A stretch of DNA of 35,866 bases from NCBI GenBank assembly GCA_025458105.1, contig JALOTD010000030.1, forward strand, positions 1 to 35,866, written 5' to 3'. The stretch's first letter is position 1. Each line of letters opens with the position of its first letter. Under the pieces are notes generated by a model. That model was not told where the DNA came from and ran no database searches. It saw only the letters and a list, made by a program, of their open reading frames with translations. Below, one piece after another: positions 27,651 to 35,866 of this stretch. Position numbers and translations under genes: made by a program. The DNA comes from Tabrizicola sp. (GTDB taxonomy: Bacteria > Pseudomonadota > Alphaproteobacteria > Rhodobacterales > Rhodobacteraceae).

Positions 27651-28975
27651 TCCTGTCCCTGCGCAAGCGAGCCTGGGTCGGCGGCGGTATATCGGCGCTT
27701 GGTGCGGTGGCCATAGGGACGGTGCTGCTGTATTCCTATCTTGGACAGAAGGCGCAAGAGCGGTTTGACGAAACGTTGTCCGACCGGCATACGCAACTGG
27801 TTGTTGCCGTCAGCAATGTCGCCGACCAACCCGATCGGTTGGGCGACCTGATCCTGGACCCGGCCTATAACACCGTCACGTCTGGTCGCTATTGGCAAGT
27901 GATCGGACCGCAAGGTGATATCTACACCTCGGCTTCACTGTTCGAAGCAACCCTGCCACTTGCCTCGAACACTCCGCTTCTTGTCTTAAATGACTCGGAT
28001 GGCGCAGATGGTGAGCGGCTGCGGGTGGCCCAGCAGGTCATCACGCTGGAAGACGGGACCGAATGGAACGTCGCCGTCGCGGAAAGCCTGGAAGGTCTGA
28101 TTGCGGACCGCCGCGAGACGCGGCAGAGCCTGATCCTGGCCTTTGCCCTGGTTGCCGCCGTCGGGTTGGTCGGAACGCTGGTGCAGACTGCCGTCATCCT
28201 GCGCCCGCTGGAGAAGCTTCGCCAGGATGTCGCCCATCGCTGGGAACGCGCCGAAGTCCTGAACAGCGCCGATTACCCCGACGAGGTGGCGCCTCTGGTC
28301 AATGACATCAACACCTTGCTGCAGCGTAACCGAGATATTGTCGGGCGCTCTCGCAGACAGGCCGCCGACCTTGCCCATGCACTGAAGACCCCCAGCGCCA
28401 TCCTGCGCAACGAACTTTCGCAGCTTGCCGACATGGGCCAGGACACCAGCAAGGCCTACGATGCGCTGGACCGGCTGGACGCGCAACTGGCGCGGTCATT
28501 GGCACGGCTGCGTCTGTCGAACACTGGCGACTCGACTTTTTCGCGCACCGATCTTAGCGCGACGGTTGCCCGGTTTGCCCGCCTTCTTGGCAAACTGGCT
28601 GAGCGGGAGAGCAAGCAGGTCGTTGCGGATTGCGAGCCGGATCTGATCATCCGGGTGGATCCACAGGATCTGGAGGAAGTCCTGGGCAACGTGATGGACA
28701 ACGCACTGAAATGGTGCCGTGAGCGCGTCCAACTGTCGGCGCGCCGCGTGGCGGACGGGGTTGAGCTGCTGATCGAGGATGACGGCCCCGGCATCCGGCC
28801 CGAGGATCGCGACGCAGCCCTTCTGTCCGGGCGACGGCTGGATACGTCAAAGCCCGGAACCGGGCTTGGCCTGTCAATCGCGAACGACCTGATCACTGCG
28901 TACGGCGGTCGCCTCACATTGGAGACTGGGCCGCAGCACGGCGGCCTTCTGGTCCGGATCGTCCTGCCGACGTAG
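27647..28975 (+). CDS. Sensor histidine kinase, PhoQ-like
   Basis: A 442-residue membrane sensor starting at a GTG that overlaps the regulator stop. Transmembrane helices lie at about 11-31 and 162-184 with a periplasmic domain of about 130 residues between. A HAMP-like linker (RPLEKLRQDVAHRWERAEVL) leads to the phosphorylation helix with His 244 in AADLAHALKTPSAIL. The N box is GNVMDNALKW (Asn 352), G1 is EDDGPGI (377-383) and G2 is GTGLGLSIAND (404-414). The HALKTP variant is typical of the PhoQ/QseC-like group. The signal is unknown; the adjacent PepSY protein could be a periplasmic modulator. Confidence 0.92.
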   Translation: MILSLRKRAWVGGGISALGAVAIGTVLLYSYLGQKAQERFDETLSDRHTQLVVAVSNVADQPDRLGDLILDPAYNTVTSGRYWQVIGPQGDIYTSASLFEATLPLASNTPLLVLNDSDGADGERLRVAQQVITLEDGTEWNVAVAESLEGLIADRRETRQSLILAFALVAAVGLVGTLVQTAVILRPLEKLRQDVAHRWERAEVLNSADYPDEVAPLVNDINTLLQRNRDIVGRSRRQAADLAHALKTPSAILRNELSQLADMGQDTSKAYDALDRLDAQLARSLARLRLSNTGDSTFSRTDLSATVARFARLLGKLAERESKQVVADCEPDLIIRVDPQDLEEVLGNVMDNALKWCRERVQLSARRVADGVELLIEDDGPGIRPEDRDAALLSGRRLDTSKPGTGLGLSIANDLITAYGGRLTLETGPQHGGLLVRIVLPT

Positions 28976-29044
28976 CGGGCTTCCGATCCAGCCAGACAGG
29001 GGCACCCGCCTTGCCCGCCCCCAGAAGGGCTGCGTCCGGCGTCG

Positions 29045-29346
29045 TTACAGGGTCAACCCAACTCCCCAGCCCTCATCGGCTACGACTTTCTCGAAATCCC
29101 ACTTCAGCGCCGCCACGTCAAAAGCCGGTATCTTCTTGCCGTCAATCAGCTCCAGCGACCGGTGCATCATGGCCGGGCACTCCGGGGCCGAGGATTACGA
29201 AAAGCAGGAACCACTGGCTGAGCCCGTCGCCATAGTTGCCAAGCTTCTCTTTCAGAACGCCTTCCATCGGATAATAGACCCGGTTCGCCTTGTCGCCGAG
29301 CGATCCTTGCGCAACGCCTGTGAAGAAGACATTCACCGGGCGGCCC
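29045..29346 (-). pseudogene. Decayed protein-coding remnant, family not recognised
   Basis: On the minus strand two protein-like segments lie in different frames. One, from about 29346, reads GRPVNVFFTGVAQGSLGDKA, then NRVYYPMEGVLKEKLGNYGD and GLSQWFLLFVIL. A frame change near 29170-29185 leads to MMHRSLELIDGKKIPAFDVA, then ALKWDFEKVVADEGWGVGLT and a stop at 29045-29047. Upstream of the first segment an in-frame TAG occurs and no start region is seen. It looks like the C-terminal third of a gene with a frameshift. It lies just downstream of the immunity gene, where displaced toxin or immunity fragments are often left. Confidence 0.5.
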
Positions 29347-29347
29347 T

Positions 29348-29498
29348 ATCAGTGGTTGAACGTACTGGACGGTAAACTCATACCGCGCCGCTCACTCCAA
29401 TTGTTCAGGCGGCGGTGCACATCAATTCCTTTTCAAGGGTCCGAGAAAGGCACCACGAAAGGCCAAACGCGCCAAGTTGCTGACCACAAGGCTCTTGC
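29348..29498. other. Short unexplained interval downstream of the immunity gene
   Basis: About 150 bp between the decayed remnant and the immunity gene stop. No frame, hairpin or motif was recognised. It should contain the end of the T6SS effector transcript. Confidence 0.3.
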
Positions 29499-30338
29499 TC
29501 AGAGCATGTCCATATCATCCGTTGTGGCAAATCGCGGCTTGTACGTCTCCCATTCAAACCAATCGGCTTCCAATGTCATTCCATTCTCGCTCAATACTTT
29601 GAAAACAGCCTTCTGTTGCACAGCGTCTGGAATAGTCCAGAGCATGGTTTCACGCGACACCTCGAGAAAACTTCCACTATTCGCAAGGTTCCTTTCAGTC
29701 AATATATGCTGAATCACTTGAACCAGCCGTACAGAAATGAAGTTTATCGGATACACCGAACGAACGGCATGGCCTTCAAGAACTGGATTCAATGTTTCAG
29801 CAGATCGCATAAGGCGATCATTCAGATCGTCTACGATCCAGTACCCGTTGCTCTTGCGATCAACATATCTTGCCTGGGCTGGACCATAATCGAAATCTGC
29901 GTTCAAAAGAGGAGTGAGCACTCCAAACGCGTAGGAAGGATCTACATGCAAAGAGATCGCTTCGTGGCAAAGACTACAAAACTCCACGACGTCATCAACT
30001 TCAGAAAGTGGAACGTAGATGTAAACTCCAGTGACCGTGCTATCTTCAAGAAAGCAGCGTGCAATTTTAATCATCCGCTTCGGAACATTGGCGTCCTCAG
30101 CTTGCATCCTTGTGTGAACTGACAGAAAACTCACGTCATTTTCTGGTAGTGATTCAAGCTTTTCCAGAAGTGCCGCTTTTTCGAACTTCCCCCGACGTTC
30201 CTTGCCCCCCCAGCTAACAATCTCATATCGATCAACAGCGCCAGGCATCAATGTCTGCAGCTTGGAAATCATCGAAACAAGCGTGCTATTCTCGGGAAAG
30301 CTAGCCATATAGGCAACATATTCAACTTTTTTTGTCAC
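29499..30338 (-). CDS. Putative immunity protein for the Rhs toxin
   Basis: A 279-residue, probably cytoplasmic protein without signal peptide or membrane segment. It was not matched to a named family by eye. Features are an N-terminal VEYVAYMASFPENSTLVSMI, GVYIYVPLSEVDDVVEFCSL, YWIVDDLNDRLMRSAE and an acidic C terminus FEWETYKPRFATTDDMDML. Its start is 8 bp after the Rhs stop, the usual place of an immunity gene. The DNA is clearly less GC-rich than the sugar genes and shares that property with the Rhs tip, pointing to joint acquisition. Function as antidote to the tip is inferred from position, composition and size. Confidence 0.7.
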   Translation of the reverse strand: MTKKVEYVAYMASFPENSTLVSMISKLQTLMPGAVDRYEIVSWGGKERRGKFEKAALLEKLESLPENDVSFLSVHTRMQAEDANVPKRMIKIARCFLEDSTVTGVYIYVPLSEVDDVVEFCSLCHEAISLHVDPSYAFGVLTPLLNADFDYGPAQARYVDRKSNGYWIVDDLNDRLMRSAETLNPVLEGHAVRSVYPINFISVRLVQVIQHILTERNLANSGSFLEVSRETMLWTIPDAVQQKAVFKVLSENGMTLEADWFEWETYKPRFATTDDMDML

Positions 30339-30346
30339 CTGCGGGG

Positions 30347-33300
30347 CTACCTTCTGATAATTGGCTTATCAATTTTTATTCCAGGGTTAGCTCTCTGAAT
30401 AGCTGCCCCCATTTGGTTTGCCTTTGCAAGCTGGCTCGCTGAAGTTTGGCTTGGTGAAGGGTTCTCAACAATCCGTATCGTGTTGGTTTTTGGGTTGTAC
30501 CCAATTGCATCTGGTCTTAGCCGCCCTGCCTGACCTGTAGCCGGATTCAACCCGAATTGCTTCATCGACGTATTGATATTCTGATTATAGGCGCCCTGAG
30601 TAAATCCTTGCCTTTGAAGGGTAGCTGCGTCTCGCCGGCCTGCTGCTGCGTGGGTAGCGCCATTCTTTCCACGCGTTCTTTGTGGGGTTCCCGTGTATGA
30701 GCATGTGGTTAGCCCTAGTGGGTCAACCCACACCATTGGATTCGGAGCGTATGCGGCCCTGACTTCGCCCCCCAACAACCCGATGGGGTCCTGGTTGATG
30801 AAGGCCCCGGTCCCCGGGTCGTAGTGGCGGAAGCGGTTGTAGTGCAGGCCGGTTTCCGCGTCGTGGTACTGGCCCTGGAACCGCAGGTTGTTGCCCACCG
30901 CCTCGACCATCACCCGGTCGATGCCGCCCCAGGCCTTCAGTGCGACTTGCCAGACAAGCTCTCCGGCCTCGTTCGTCAGTTCCTGCGGCGTGCCGAGGTG
31001 GTCAAGCCAGTAAAGATAGACCTGACCCTCCTCCCCAGGTGAAAAGCGCCGGATCTGGGCGGCGGGGCGGAAGCTGTCGGGTTCATAGATATAGACGGTG
31101 GCAAGCGGGTCGGGCGTCTGGCCGGTCGGGGCAGAGCCTTCCGACAGAAGGACGTCGCCATTCCAGAGAAAGACCGTCAGCTCGGCGCGCAGGGGCGGTG
31201 CCGTCTCTTCCTCGGGCGCAGGGATCGCGTTGGCCGCGCGCGGGGTGTGGCGGTTCTCGACATAGGTTTTCGACACCCGCCGCCCCAGCGCGTCATAGGC
31301 AAAGCGCGTGGCCTTGCGGCGCGTGGGCGAGGTTTCGGTCACCGAGATCAGCTGGTTCTGCGCGTCATAGGCATAGTCGGTGACGATGATGCCGCCCCAG
31401 CCGCGCTCGGCCCGGATGCGGTTGCCGGCATCGTCATAGCTGTAGTGGTTGTCACCCTGCATCAAGAGCCGCCCGCCCCGGACAGAGGCGTCCTCTGGCC
31501 GCGCGACACCAGACAGGATGTTACCGGCCGGATCGAAGGCAAAGACTTCCGGCGCGTCACCAGTGACCGCACGCAGTTGTTCGCGTGCATCATATTGATA
31601 GCGGCGCAGTCCGCGTGCCGTGTCACCGATGGCTGTGATGAGCCCCGAGGCGTCATGGCTGTAGGAGCGGGCAAAAACCGGATTCCGACCACCACGCCGA
31701 GTTGCGGTTTGCGACAGGATGCGGCCTTGCGGATCGTAATCGGTGCGTTGCGCAATCCCTTGGGTGGTGCGCTCCGTCTCGCGACCCAACCGGTCGCGGC
31801 GGATCGCAAACACAGTGCGGTCAAGAAAGCCAAGCCCGTCGAAATCGCCATTCTGATCATAGCGGAACGTGACATGGCGACCATCGGGCAACACCGTTGC
31901 CGTCCGCTCCCGGCGCGGGCTGTAGGCGTGGGTGATGGTCAGATCGTCTTGCGCTTCGCTGACAAGAAGCCCGCGTTCATCCCAGACAAAGCCAACCTTC
32001 CGGACCGGGTTTACCGCCGAGGTCATCTGACCCAGCAGGTCATAGCCATAGCTGGCCCAATCGGCGTCCGAACTGTCGCGACGCAACAGGCGACCAACCG
32101 CATCGCGCTTGAAGTGATGTTCGCGGTGGCCATCCCGGGCGAAGCTAACGAAACCGGCGGGGGAATAGCCGTACTGCTGCTTGCGACCGTCAAAGCCGGT
32201 CTCGGTTTCCAGGCGGTTGTCATCGTCGTAGGTCAGTTCGTAGCTTTCGCCGACCTCGTTGCGCAGCCGGATGAGATTCAGTTCTGAATCATAGGCATAG
32301 GCGAACCTTGACCCATCCGGATTGGTCCGACTGACGGGAAACGGCAGGGTCCCGTACTGCCATCCGGTTTCGCGGCCCACGGGATCTGAGAACTGCGTCA
32401 GATTGCCTTCGACATCATATGCCATACGTGTGCGACCGCCGTCGGGATGATCGACACGGACGATCCGGTCGCAGGCATCATAGGCAAAGCGCGTGGTCCC
32501 TGCCCCCTCGACCATTTCGCTGACGATGCGACCGAACCCGTCATAGTCGAACACCCGCTGCCCGCCCTTAGAGGTCCGTTCCTCCAGCAGGCGGGCCTCG
32601 GACGACCAGCGATAGCGCGCGATGGTCCCAAGCGCGTCACGTACGGCCAGAACCAGACCGCGTTCGTTGCGCAGGAAACTGACCGTATGGCCCGCGGCAT
32701 CGGTGATCGCCGCCAGATTGGCGGCGGCGTCATATAGGTACTGCTGCGTGGCCCCCAGGGCGTCGGTCGTGCGGGCAATACTGTGGAAAGCCGGGCTGGA
32801 TGGGTCTTCACTGGCATAGACAAACCCCGTCTTGCCGCCATCGGCGGCTACCGCCTCGACCAGCCGACCGAATGGGTCATGTGAGAAGCGGTCGGCCTTG
32901 CCCTCGGCATCAATTTGCGCGGTAACCTCGCCGAAGACGTTCCAGGACGTCTTCACGACATTGCCAAGGGGCGAAGTGACCTCGGTCACCAGCCCGATCC
33001 CGTTGGACCTGTAGGTCGTCGTCCGACCTTTCAGGTCGCTGACAAGGGTCAGGTTCTCGCCGCGCAAGTAGCTGATCTTGCGATAGTAAATGTCTCCGTC
33101 GCCCCAAGTCATCTCGCAGCGGGCTGCTGTCCCCAGGGCAAGGTCATCCCATTGAAAGTGGAAGGACAATCCACTGCGTCGAGTTTCCCGGACGATGAGT
33201 CCGTTCTCATAGTCATATCGAAACGGCGCACCCGCAGCATCAATGGCGGCAACAAGCTGATCATCCCTATAGTCGTAGCGGACCAGAGACTGGGCATCAG

Positions 33301-34600
33301 TCCCGCCTTGGCGCGAGATCGAGGACATGCGCCCCCGGTGATCCCGCGCCACCAAAAGCTCAATCCCCTCGCAGGTAGTGATCCGGCTTAACCCTGCTGC
33401 GTCATAGTCCAACGTCAAAGCATTGCCGTTGAAATCGGAAATCGAGTGCAACCTGCACTGGCTGGGGTCTTCCGGCGTTGGCGCCAAGCGATAGATCAGA
33501 TCATCGGCGTCCCGCACCGCATACTGCCCGGCCTCACCGCGCCGGACCGTCAGCTTTTCTGCGCGATGATAGAAGGTCTCGCCCGGGTCAAGCTGCGGCA
33601 AATGGATCAGGCGGCCATGTTGCATGCGCAGAAGGGTGAAATCGGTGCCTCGCGCAAGGGCAAAATCGAAGGGATGGTGCCATTTCGCGCCCAGATCGCC
33701 GCCCGTCTGGGTCGAAGAGGAGATCCAGAACCTTTCCCAGATCACCGGAATCAATCCCGGAATGCGGAAATCGACTTCTGAGGTAAACAACTCTCCGGTC
33801 GCCACGTCGACCGGGTGGCCAGTGGTCATCCGGTTGCCCAGCCGCGCACCAGCCACACCCCCAAGAAGACCGCCGCCTACCTCACCGATGCGTTTGCCAA
33901 GTTCGCCGCCGAGCGCCTGACCGATCACTCCGCCAACGGCCGAACCCACCTGCGCACCCGCATATCCCAGCGCGACGGTCCCGGCAAAGTTGATCAGCCC
34001 ACAAACGCCCCCGGCGACTACGGCGGCGGCGGCCCCGAAAACCAGGGCAACGGCAGTGCCGACGATGACCATGCCCTGGGCCAGTTCGACCAGCCATTCG
34101 GGGACTTCGCTTTCAATCTCCAGGTACTGGGCCGTCTCGGCACCGATGAACAGGTGATCAATGTCCGAGCCAATGGTTCCGTCGCATTCTGTCTTGTCAG
34201 TGCGCCGTACCGCCGGAAAGGTGTTGATGAAGACGCTGTCGCTGCCCGTGGCAATCCGCTTGAGGCCATGGTTCTTGCAGGCGACGGTATCCTGGATCGC
34301 CCGGGCAGCAGGGATTCTGCCCGGACCGTAAAACACGTTGGGGGAGCCTGCGTTGATCGGTCCGCTGGGGCTCTTGATGGCTTCGCCGATGTACTTGCCC
34401 GCCAGGGCCATGCCGCCTGTCGCGGCAACTGCGCCCCCCACCGCCGCGATGACGGCCAACGCCGCGCCGCCTGTTGCAACTGTCGCCACCACTGCGACAC
34501 CGATGGCCAGACCAACCACGGCACCGGCGATGAACCCGAACAGCGCCGAGGAATGCTCGATCTGGTGACCTACATGGGCGGCAGCAAGGGCGGCGGGCAT
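30347..34600 (-). CDS. T6SS Rhs-family effector with PAAR-like region and nuclease-like tip
   Basis: A 1417-residue polymorphic toxin. Hydrophobic Gly/Ala-rich segments lie at about 21-66 and 175-255, flanking a PAAR-like region (about 78-155; GPINAGSPNVFYGPGRIPAA, then SVFINTFPAVRRTDKTECDG). GHPVDVATGE (261-270) starts the DUF6531/Rhs part. YD repeats follow (RYDYRDDQL, TDYDPQGRI, YSYDDAGNR). The conserved end of the cage includes HYNRFRHYDPGTGAFINQDP and then two DPxGL motifs 22 residues apart, the aspartyl self-cleavage region in Rhs proteins. The last 120 residues (30350-30709) are the variable toxin: GRLRPDAIGYNPKTNTIRIV followed by ENPSPSQ resembles a PD-(D/E)xK nuclease core. The VgrG and chaperone genes lie upstream. 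Loaded on VgrG, it would be delivered into rival cells. Confidence 0.9.
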   Translation of the reverse strand: MPAALAAAHVGHQIEHSSALFGFIAGAVVGLAIGVAVVATVATGGAALAVIAAVGGAVAATGGMALAGKYIGEAIKSPSGPINAGSPNVFYGPGRIPAARAIQDTVACKNHGLKRIATGSDSVFINTFPAVRRTDKTECDGTIGSDIDHLFIGAETAQYLEIESEVPEWLVELAQGMVIVGTAVALVFGAAAAVVAGGVCGLINFAGTVALGYAGAQVGSAVGGVIGQALGGELGKRIGEVGGGLLGGVAGARLGNRMTTGHPVDVATGELFTSEVDFRIPGLIPVIWERFWISSSTQTGGDLGAKWHHPFDFALARGTDFTLLRMQHGRLIHLPQLDPGETFYHRAEKLTVRRGEAGQYAVRDADDLIYRLAPTPEDPSQCRLHSISDFNGNALTLDYDAAGLSRITTCEGIELLVARDHRGRMSSISRQGGTDAQSLVRYDYRDDQLVAAIDAAGAPFRYDYENGLIVRETRRSGLSFHFQWDDLALGTAARCEMTWGDGDIYYRKISYLRGENLTLVSDLKGRTTTYRSNGIGLVTEVTSPLGNVVKTSWNVFGEVTAQIDAEGKADRFSHDPFGRLVEAVAADGGKTGFVYASEDPSSPAFHSIARTTDALGATQQYLYDAAANLAAITDAAGHTVSFLRNERGLVLAVRDALGTIARYRWSSEARLLEERTSKGGQRVFDYDGFGRIVSEMVEGAGTTRFAYDACDRIVRVDHPDGGRTRMAYDVEGNLTQFSDPVGRETGWQYGTLPFPVSRTNPDGSRFAYAYDSELNLIRLRNEVGESYELTYDDDNRLETETGFDGRKQQYGYSPAGFVSFARDGHREHHFKRDAVGRLLRRDSSDADWASYGYDLLGQMTSAVNPVRKVGFVWDERGLLVSEAQDDLTITHAYSPRRERTATVLPDGRHVTFRYDQNGDFDGLGFLDRTVFAIRRDRLGRETERTTQGIAQRTDYDPQGRILSQTATRRGGRNPVFARSYSHDASGLITAIGDTARGLRRYQYDAREQLRAVTGDAPEVFAFDPAGNILSGVARPEDASVRGGRLLMQGDNHYSYDDAGNRIRAERGWGGIIVTDYAYDAQNQLISVTETSPTRRKATRFAYDALGRRVSKTYVENRHTPRAANAIPAPEEETAPPLRAELTVFLWNGDVLLSEGSAPTGQTPDPLATVYIYEPDSFRPAAQIRRFSPGEEGQVYLYWLDHLGTPQELTNEAGELVWQVALKAWGGIDRVMVEAVGNNLRFQGQYHDAETGLHYNRFRHYDPGTGAFINQDPIGLLGGEVRAAYAPNPMVWVDPLGLTTCSYTGTPQRTRGKNGATHAAAGRRDAATLQRQGFTQGAYNQNINTSMKQFGLNPATGQAGRLRPDAIGYNPKTNTIRIVENPSPSQTSASQLAKANQMGAAIQRANPGIKIDKPIIRR
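30350..30709 (-). other. Variable C-terminal toxin tip of the Rhs effector
   Basis: This 120-residue module follows the final DPLGL motif. It begins TTCSYTGTPQRTRGKNG and ends IKIDKPIIRR. The segment RPDAIGYN, a beta strand TIRIVEN and PSPSQTSASQLAKANQMGAA resemble a restriction-nuclease-type core with Asp and Glu, but the usual lysine of ExK is replaced (ENP). The composition is more AT-rich than the YD-repeat part, consistent with module exchange. Confidence 0.6.
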
Positions 34601-34608
34601 CGAAGCTC

Positions 34609-35046
34609 TCAGCTGTTCCAGGACACGGATTGCAGGATTGACTCGAACGTCTTCTCAAGCGCGGGAAAGTCGCTGCGGGCCGCGGTGACCACGACTGTGC
34701 GCACCACTCGGGGGTTGGCGGGCGACTGGAAGAAGACCTGCCGCTGCTGCAGCATCACTCCCTGCGGCTTCATGCGAAAATCCAGCAACACGGCGGGCCT
34801 GCCGCCAAAGGCCACCGACTGACGGCTGACCAGGTCAAAGTCCTGGACCTTGGTCATCAGCTCTTTCAGCTGGCGGTTCACAAACCCGTCAAGGTCTTCA
34901 TCCGCCTTCATCATGTCCTGCGAACACAGCACGTTCGGCGCAACCTTGCGCGCCGCACTGTGCGGTGCCACCCAGGTGATCATGCTGCGGTCTGCCCAGT
35001 CGGACGGAACAGTCAGGGTAAAGTCTTCAGTCACGCATTTGGGCAT
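34609..35046 (-). CDS. DcrB/DUF1795 Eag-type T6SS chaperone
   Basis: A 145-residue soluble protein resembling the DUF1795/DcrB family: an N-terminal strand TEDFTLTVPSDWADRSMITW, a helix DLDGFVNRQLKELMTKVQDF, then strands FGGRPAVLLDFRMK and QQRQVFFQSPANPRVVRTVV, and a closing helix FPALEKTFESILQSV. Chaperones of this family bind the N-terminal transmembrane segments of PAAR-containing T6SS effectors and keep them soluble until loading on VgrG. Its gene sits between VgrG and the Rhs effector, 8 bp before the latter, which is the canonical Eag position. Confidence 0.85.
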   Translation of the reverse strand: MPKCVTEDFTLTVPSDWADRSMITWVAPHSAARKVAPNVLCSQDMMKADEDLDGFVNRQLKELMTKVQDFDLVSRQSVAFGGRPAVLLDFRMKPQGVMLQQRQVFFQSPANPRVVRTVVVTAARSDFPALEKTFESILQSVSWNS

Positions 35047-35076
35047 GCAATTGGTCCTGTGTCTTGAACGTCAAGG

Positions 35077-35866
35077 TCAGCCCGGAGGGGCTTCGCGTGG
35101 GTTGATCAGCGTCTGGCCCCCTTCGACCACGATGACGCCCTGGCCGATGTGGATGAAGTTCGCGTCATTGGCCTTCAAGAGGATGCTCGGGGCCTGGATC
35201 ACGACCGCAGTCGCCGCCGTGATGCCGACCGCGCCGTCCGTGGAAACGGTCACGATGTCGTTCTTGACGGTCCGGTACTCCCCCGCCGACAGAACCTGTA
35301 CGATGCGGTCGCCCGTTTCGATCACGGTCATTTCCTGGCCGGATTGCACCGTGGTCAGCTTGTCGCCCTTCACAGTCGTGGTGTGGGTTCCAGAGACAAC
35401 CGTGACGCTTTGATTGCCCTCGGTTACGGTTGTACTGTAATCCTTGGTGATCGTCTCGGACTTGTTGCCCTTGACCGCTTCGGTGTGGTTGTTCTCGACG
35501 ACGATGCTCTTGTTCCGCCCGATGGTTTCCACCTGATCGCGAGTCACATCCTTGCGCCGGTCGCGGCGGATCGTATGGCTCTCGTCGTTTTCGATAACCG
35601 TGTTGTGGTCCTTCTGGGCATGCATGAAGACCTCTTCACGCCCGGCCTGGTCTTCAAAGCGCAACTCGTTGAAGCCCGCCCCTTCATGGGTCTGGGTCCG
35701 GAAGGTCGAGACGGTCTTGTTGGCAGGAAGCGGGTACGGGACGGTCTGTTTGGCGTTATAGACGCACCCTGTGACGAGGGGTTTGTCTGGGTCGCCTTCG
35801 AGGAATTCGACGACGACCTCCATGCCGATCCTTGGGATGACCATGCCGCCCCAGCCCGCGCCGCCC
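35077..35866 (-). CDS. vgrG: Type VI secretion VgrG spike protein, C-terminal part
   Basis: The gene runs off the right edge; 262 codons are visible. [20 protein letters not shown] and [15 protein letters not shown] are the gp5-type OB-fold region of VgrG. A long triple-stranded beta-prism follows: many short repeats such as [15 protein letters not shown] and [20 protein letters not shown]. It ends [17 protein letters not shown] without an added effector domain. The protein forms the trimeric spike onto which the PAAR-Rhs effector is loaded. The stop is 30 bp upstream of the chaperone gene, so the four genes form one module. Structural T6SS genes are not in this window. Confidence 0.92.
   Translation of the reverse strand, partial: GGAGWGGMVIPRIGMEVVVEFLEGDPDKPLVTGCVYNAKQTVPYPLPANKTVSTFRTQTHEGAGFNELRFEDQAGREEVFMHAQKDHNTVIENDESHTIRRDRRKDVTRDQVETIGRNKSIVVENNHTEAVKGNKSETITKDYSTTVTEGNQSVTVVSGTHTTTVKGDKLTTVQSGQEMTVIETGDRIVQVLSAGEYRTVKNDIVTVSTDGAVGITAATAVVIQAPSILLKANDANFIHIGQGVIVVEGGQTLINPREAPPG

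Noticed and set aside
29616-30122. 168-codon plus-strand frame in the low-GC region
   Set aside because: It is antisense to the immunity gene, which has a better start, position and protein-like composition.

Overview
The window is a high-GC chromosomal segment that looks alphaproteobacterial, most likely Rhodobacteraceae/Paracoccaceae. That placement is inferred from codon use, gene families and operon layouts; there is no rRNA or tRNA in the window to test it. Almost all of it is accessory carbohydrate metabolism, followed by a secreted-protein/two-component block and a type VI secretion effector module cut off at the right edge. No tRNA, rRNA or CRISPR array was seen.

Layout. (1) About 120-408: a collapsed IS3-family transposase remnant lacking its catalytic core. 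(2) 519-5233 (minus) and 5500-10604 (plus): a divergent sugar regulon. The minus operon encodes a fucose-isomerase-like enzyme, the two halves of a split transketolase and an FGGY kinase. The plus operon encodes a ribose-type ABC importer (binding protein, DUF2291 lipoprotein, double ATPase, permease), followed by a DeoR-family regulator. This gene set matches the isomerase/kinase/transketolase route for D-apiose, which is the leading hypothesis. (3) 11152-15490 (minus): a ugpBAEC-type importer, preceded on the same strand by a sugar isomerase-like TIM-barrel protein and a metallophosphoesterase (15676-17285), suggesting glycerophosphodiester scavenging. (4) 17763-24646: an arabinoside-type system with a lone plus-strand ABC ATPase converging on minus-strand permeases and binding protein, a GH51 alpha-L-arabinofuranosidase broken by a 19-bp tandem duplication, and an ArsR-type regulator. 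(5) 25333-28975: two divergent exported proteins with Gly/Asn-rich tracts (one coiled-coil, one PepSY) and an OmpR-type regulator/histidine kinase pair. (6) 29045-35866: a decayed coding remnant, then on the minus strand VgrG (partial), a DcrB/DUF1795 Eag-type chaperone, a 1417-residue Rhs effector with a 120-residue nuclease-like tip, and a low-GC putative immunity gene.

How the parts work together. Regions 2-4 are each an importer plus the enzymes for what it brings in, and each has palindromic or direct-repeat operator candidates near its promoters. A GC-rich hairpin follows each of the three binding-protein genes. The T6SS module follows the order VgrG, chaperone, Rhs toxin, immunity, and the drop in GC over the toxin tip and immunity gene is what tip exchange would produce. 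The most notable observations are the Rhs toxin/immunity pair with its unusual nuclease motif, the divergent Gly/Asn-rich protein pair beside a PepSY-linked two-component system, the GH51 frameshift by tandem duplication, and a shared TTTC-rich operator motif at three places in the putative apiose regulon.
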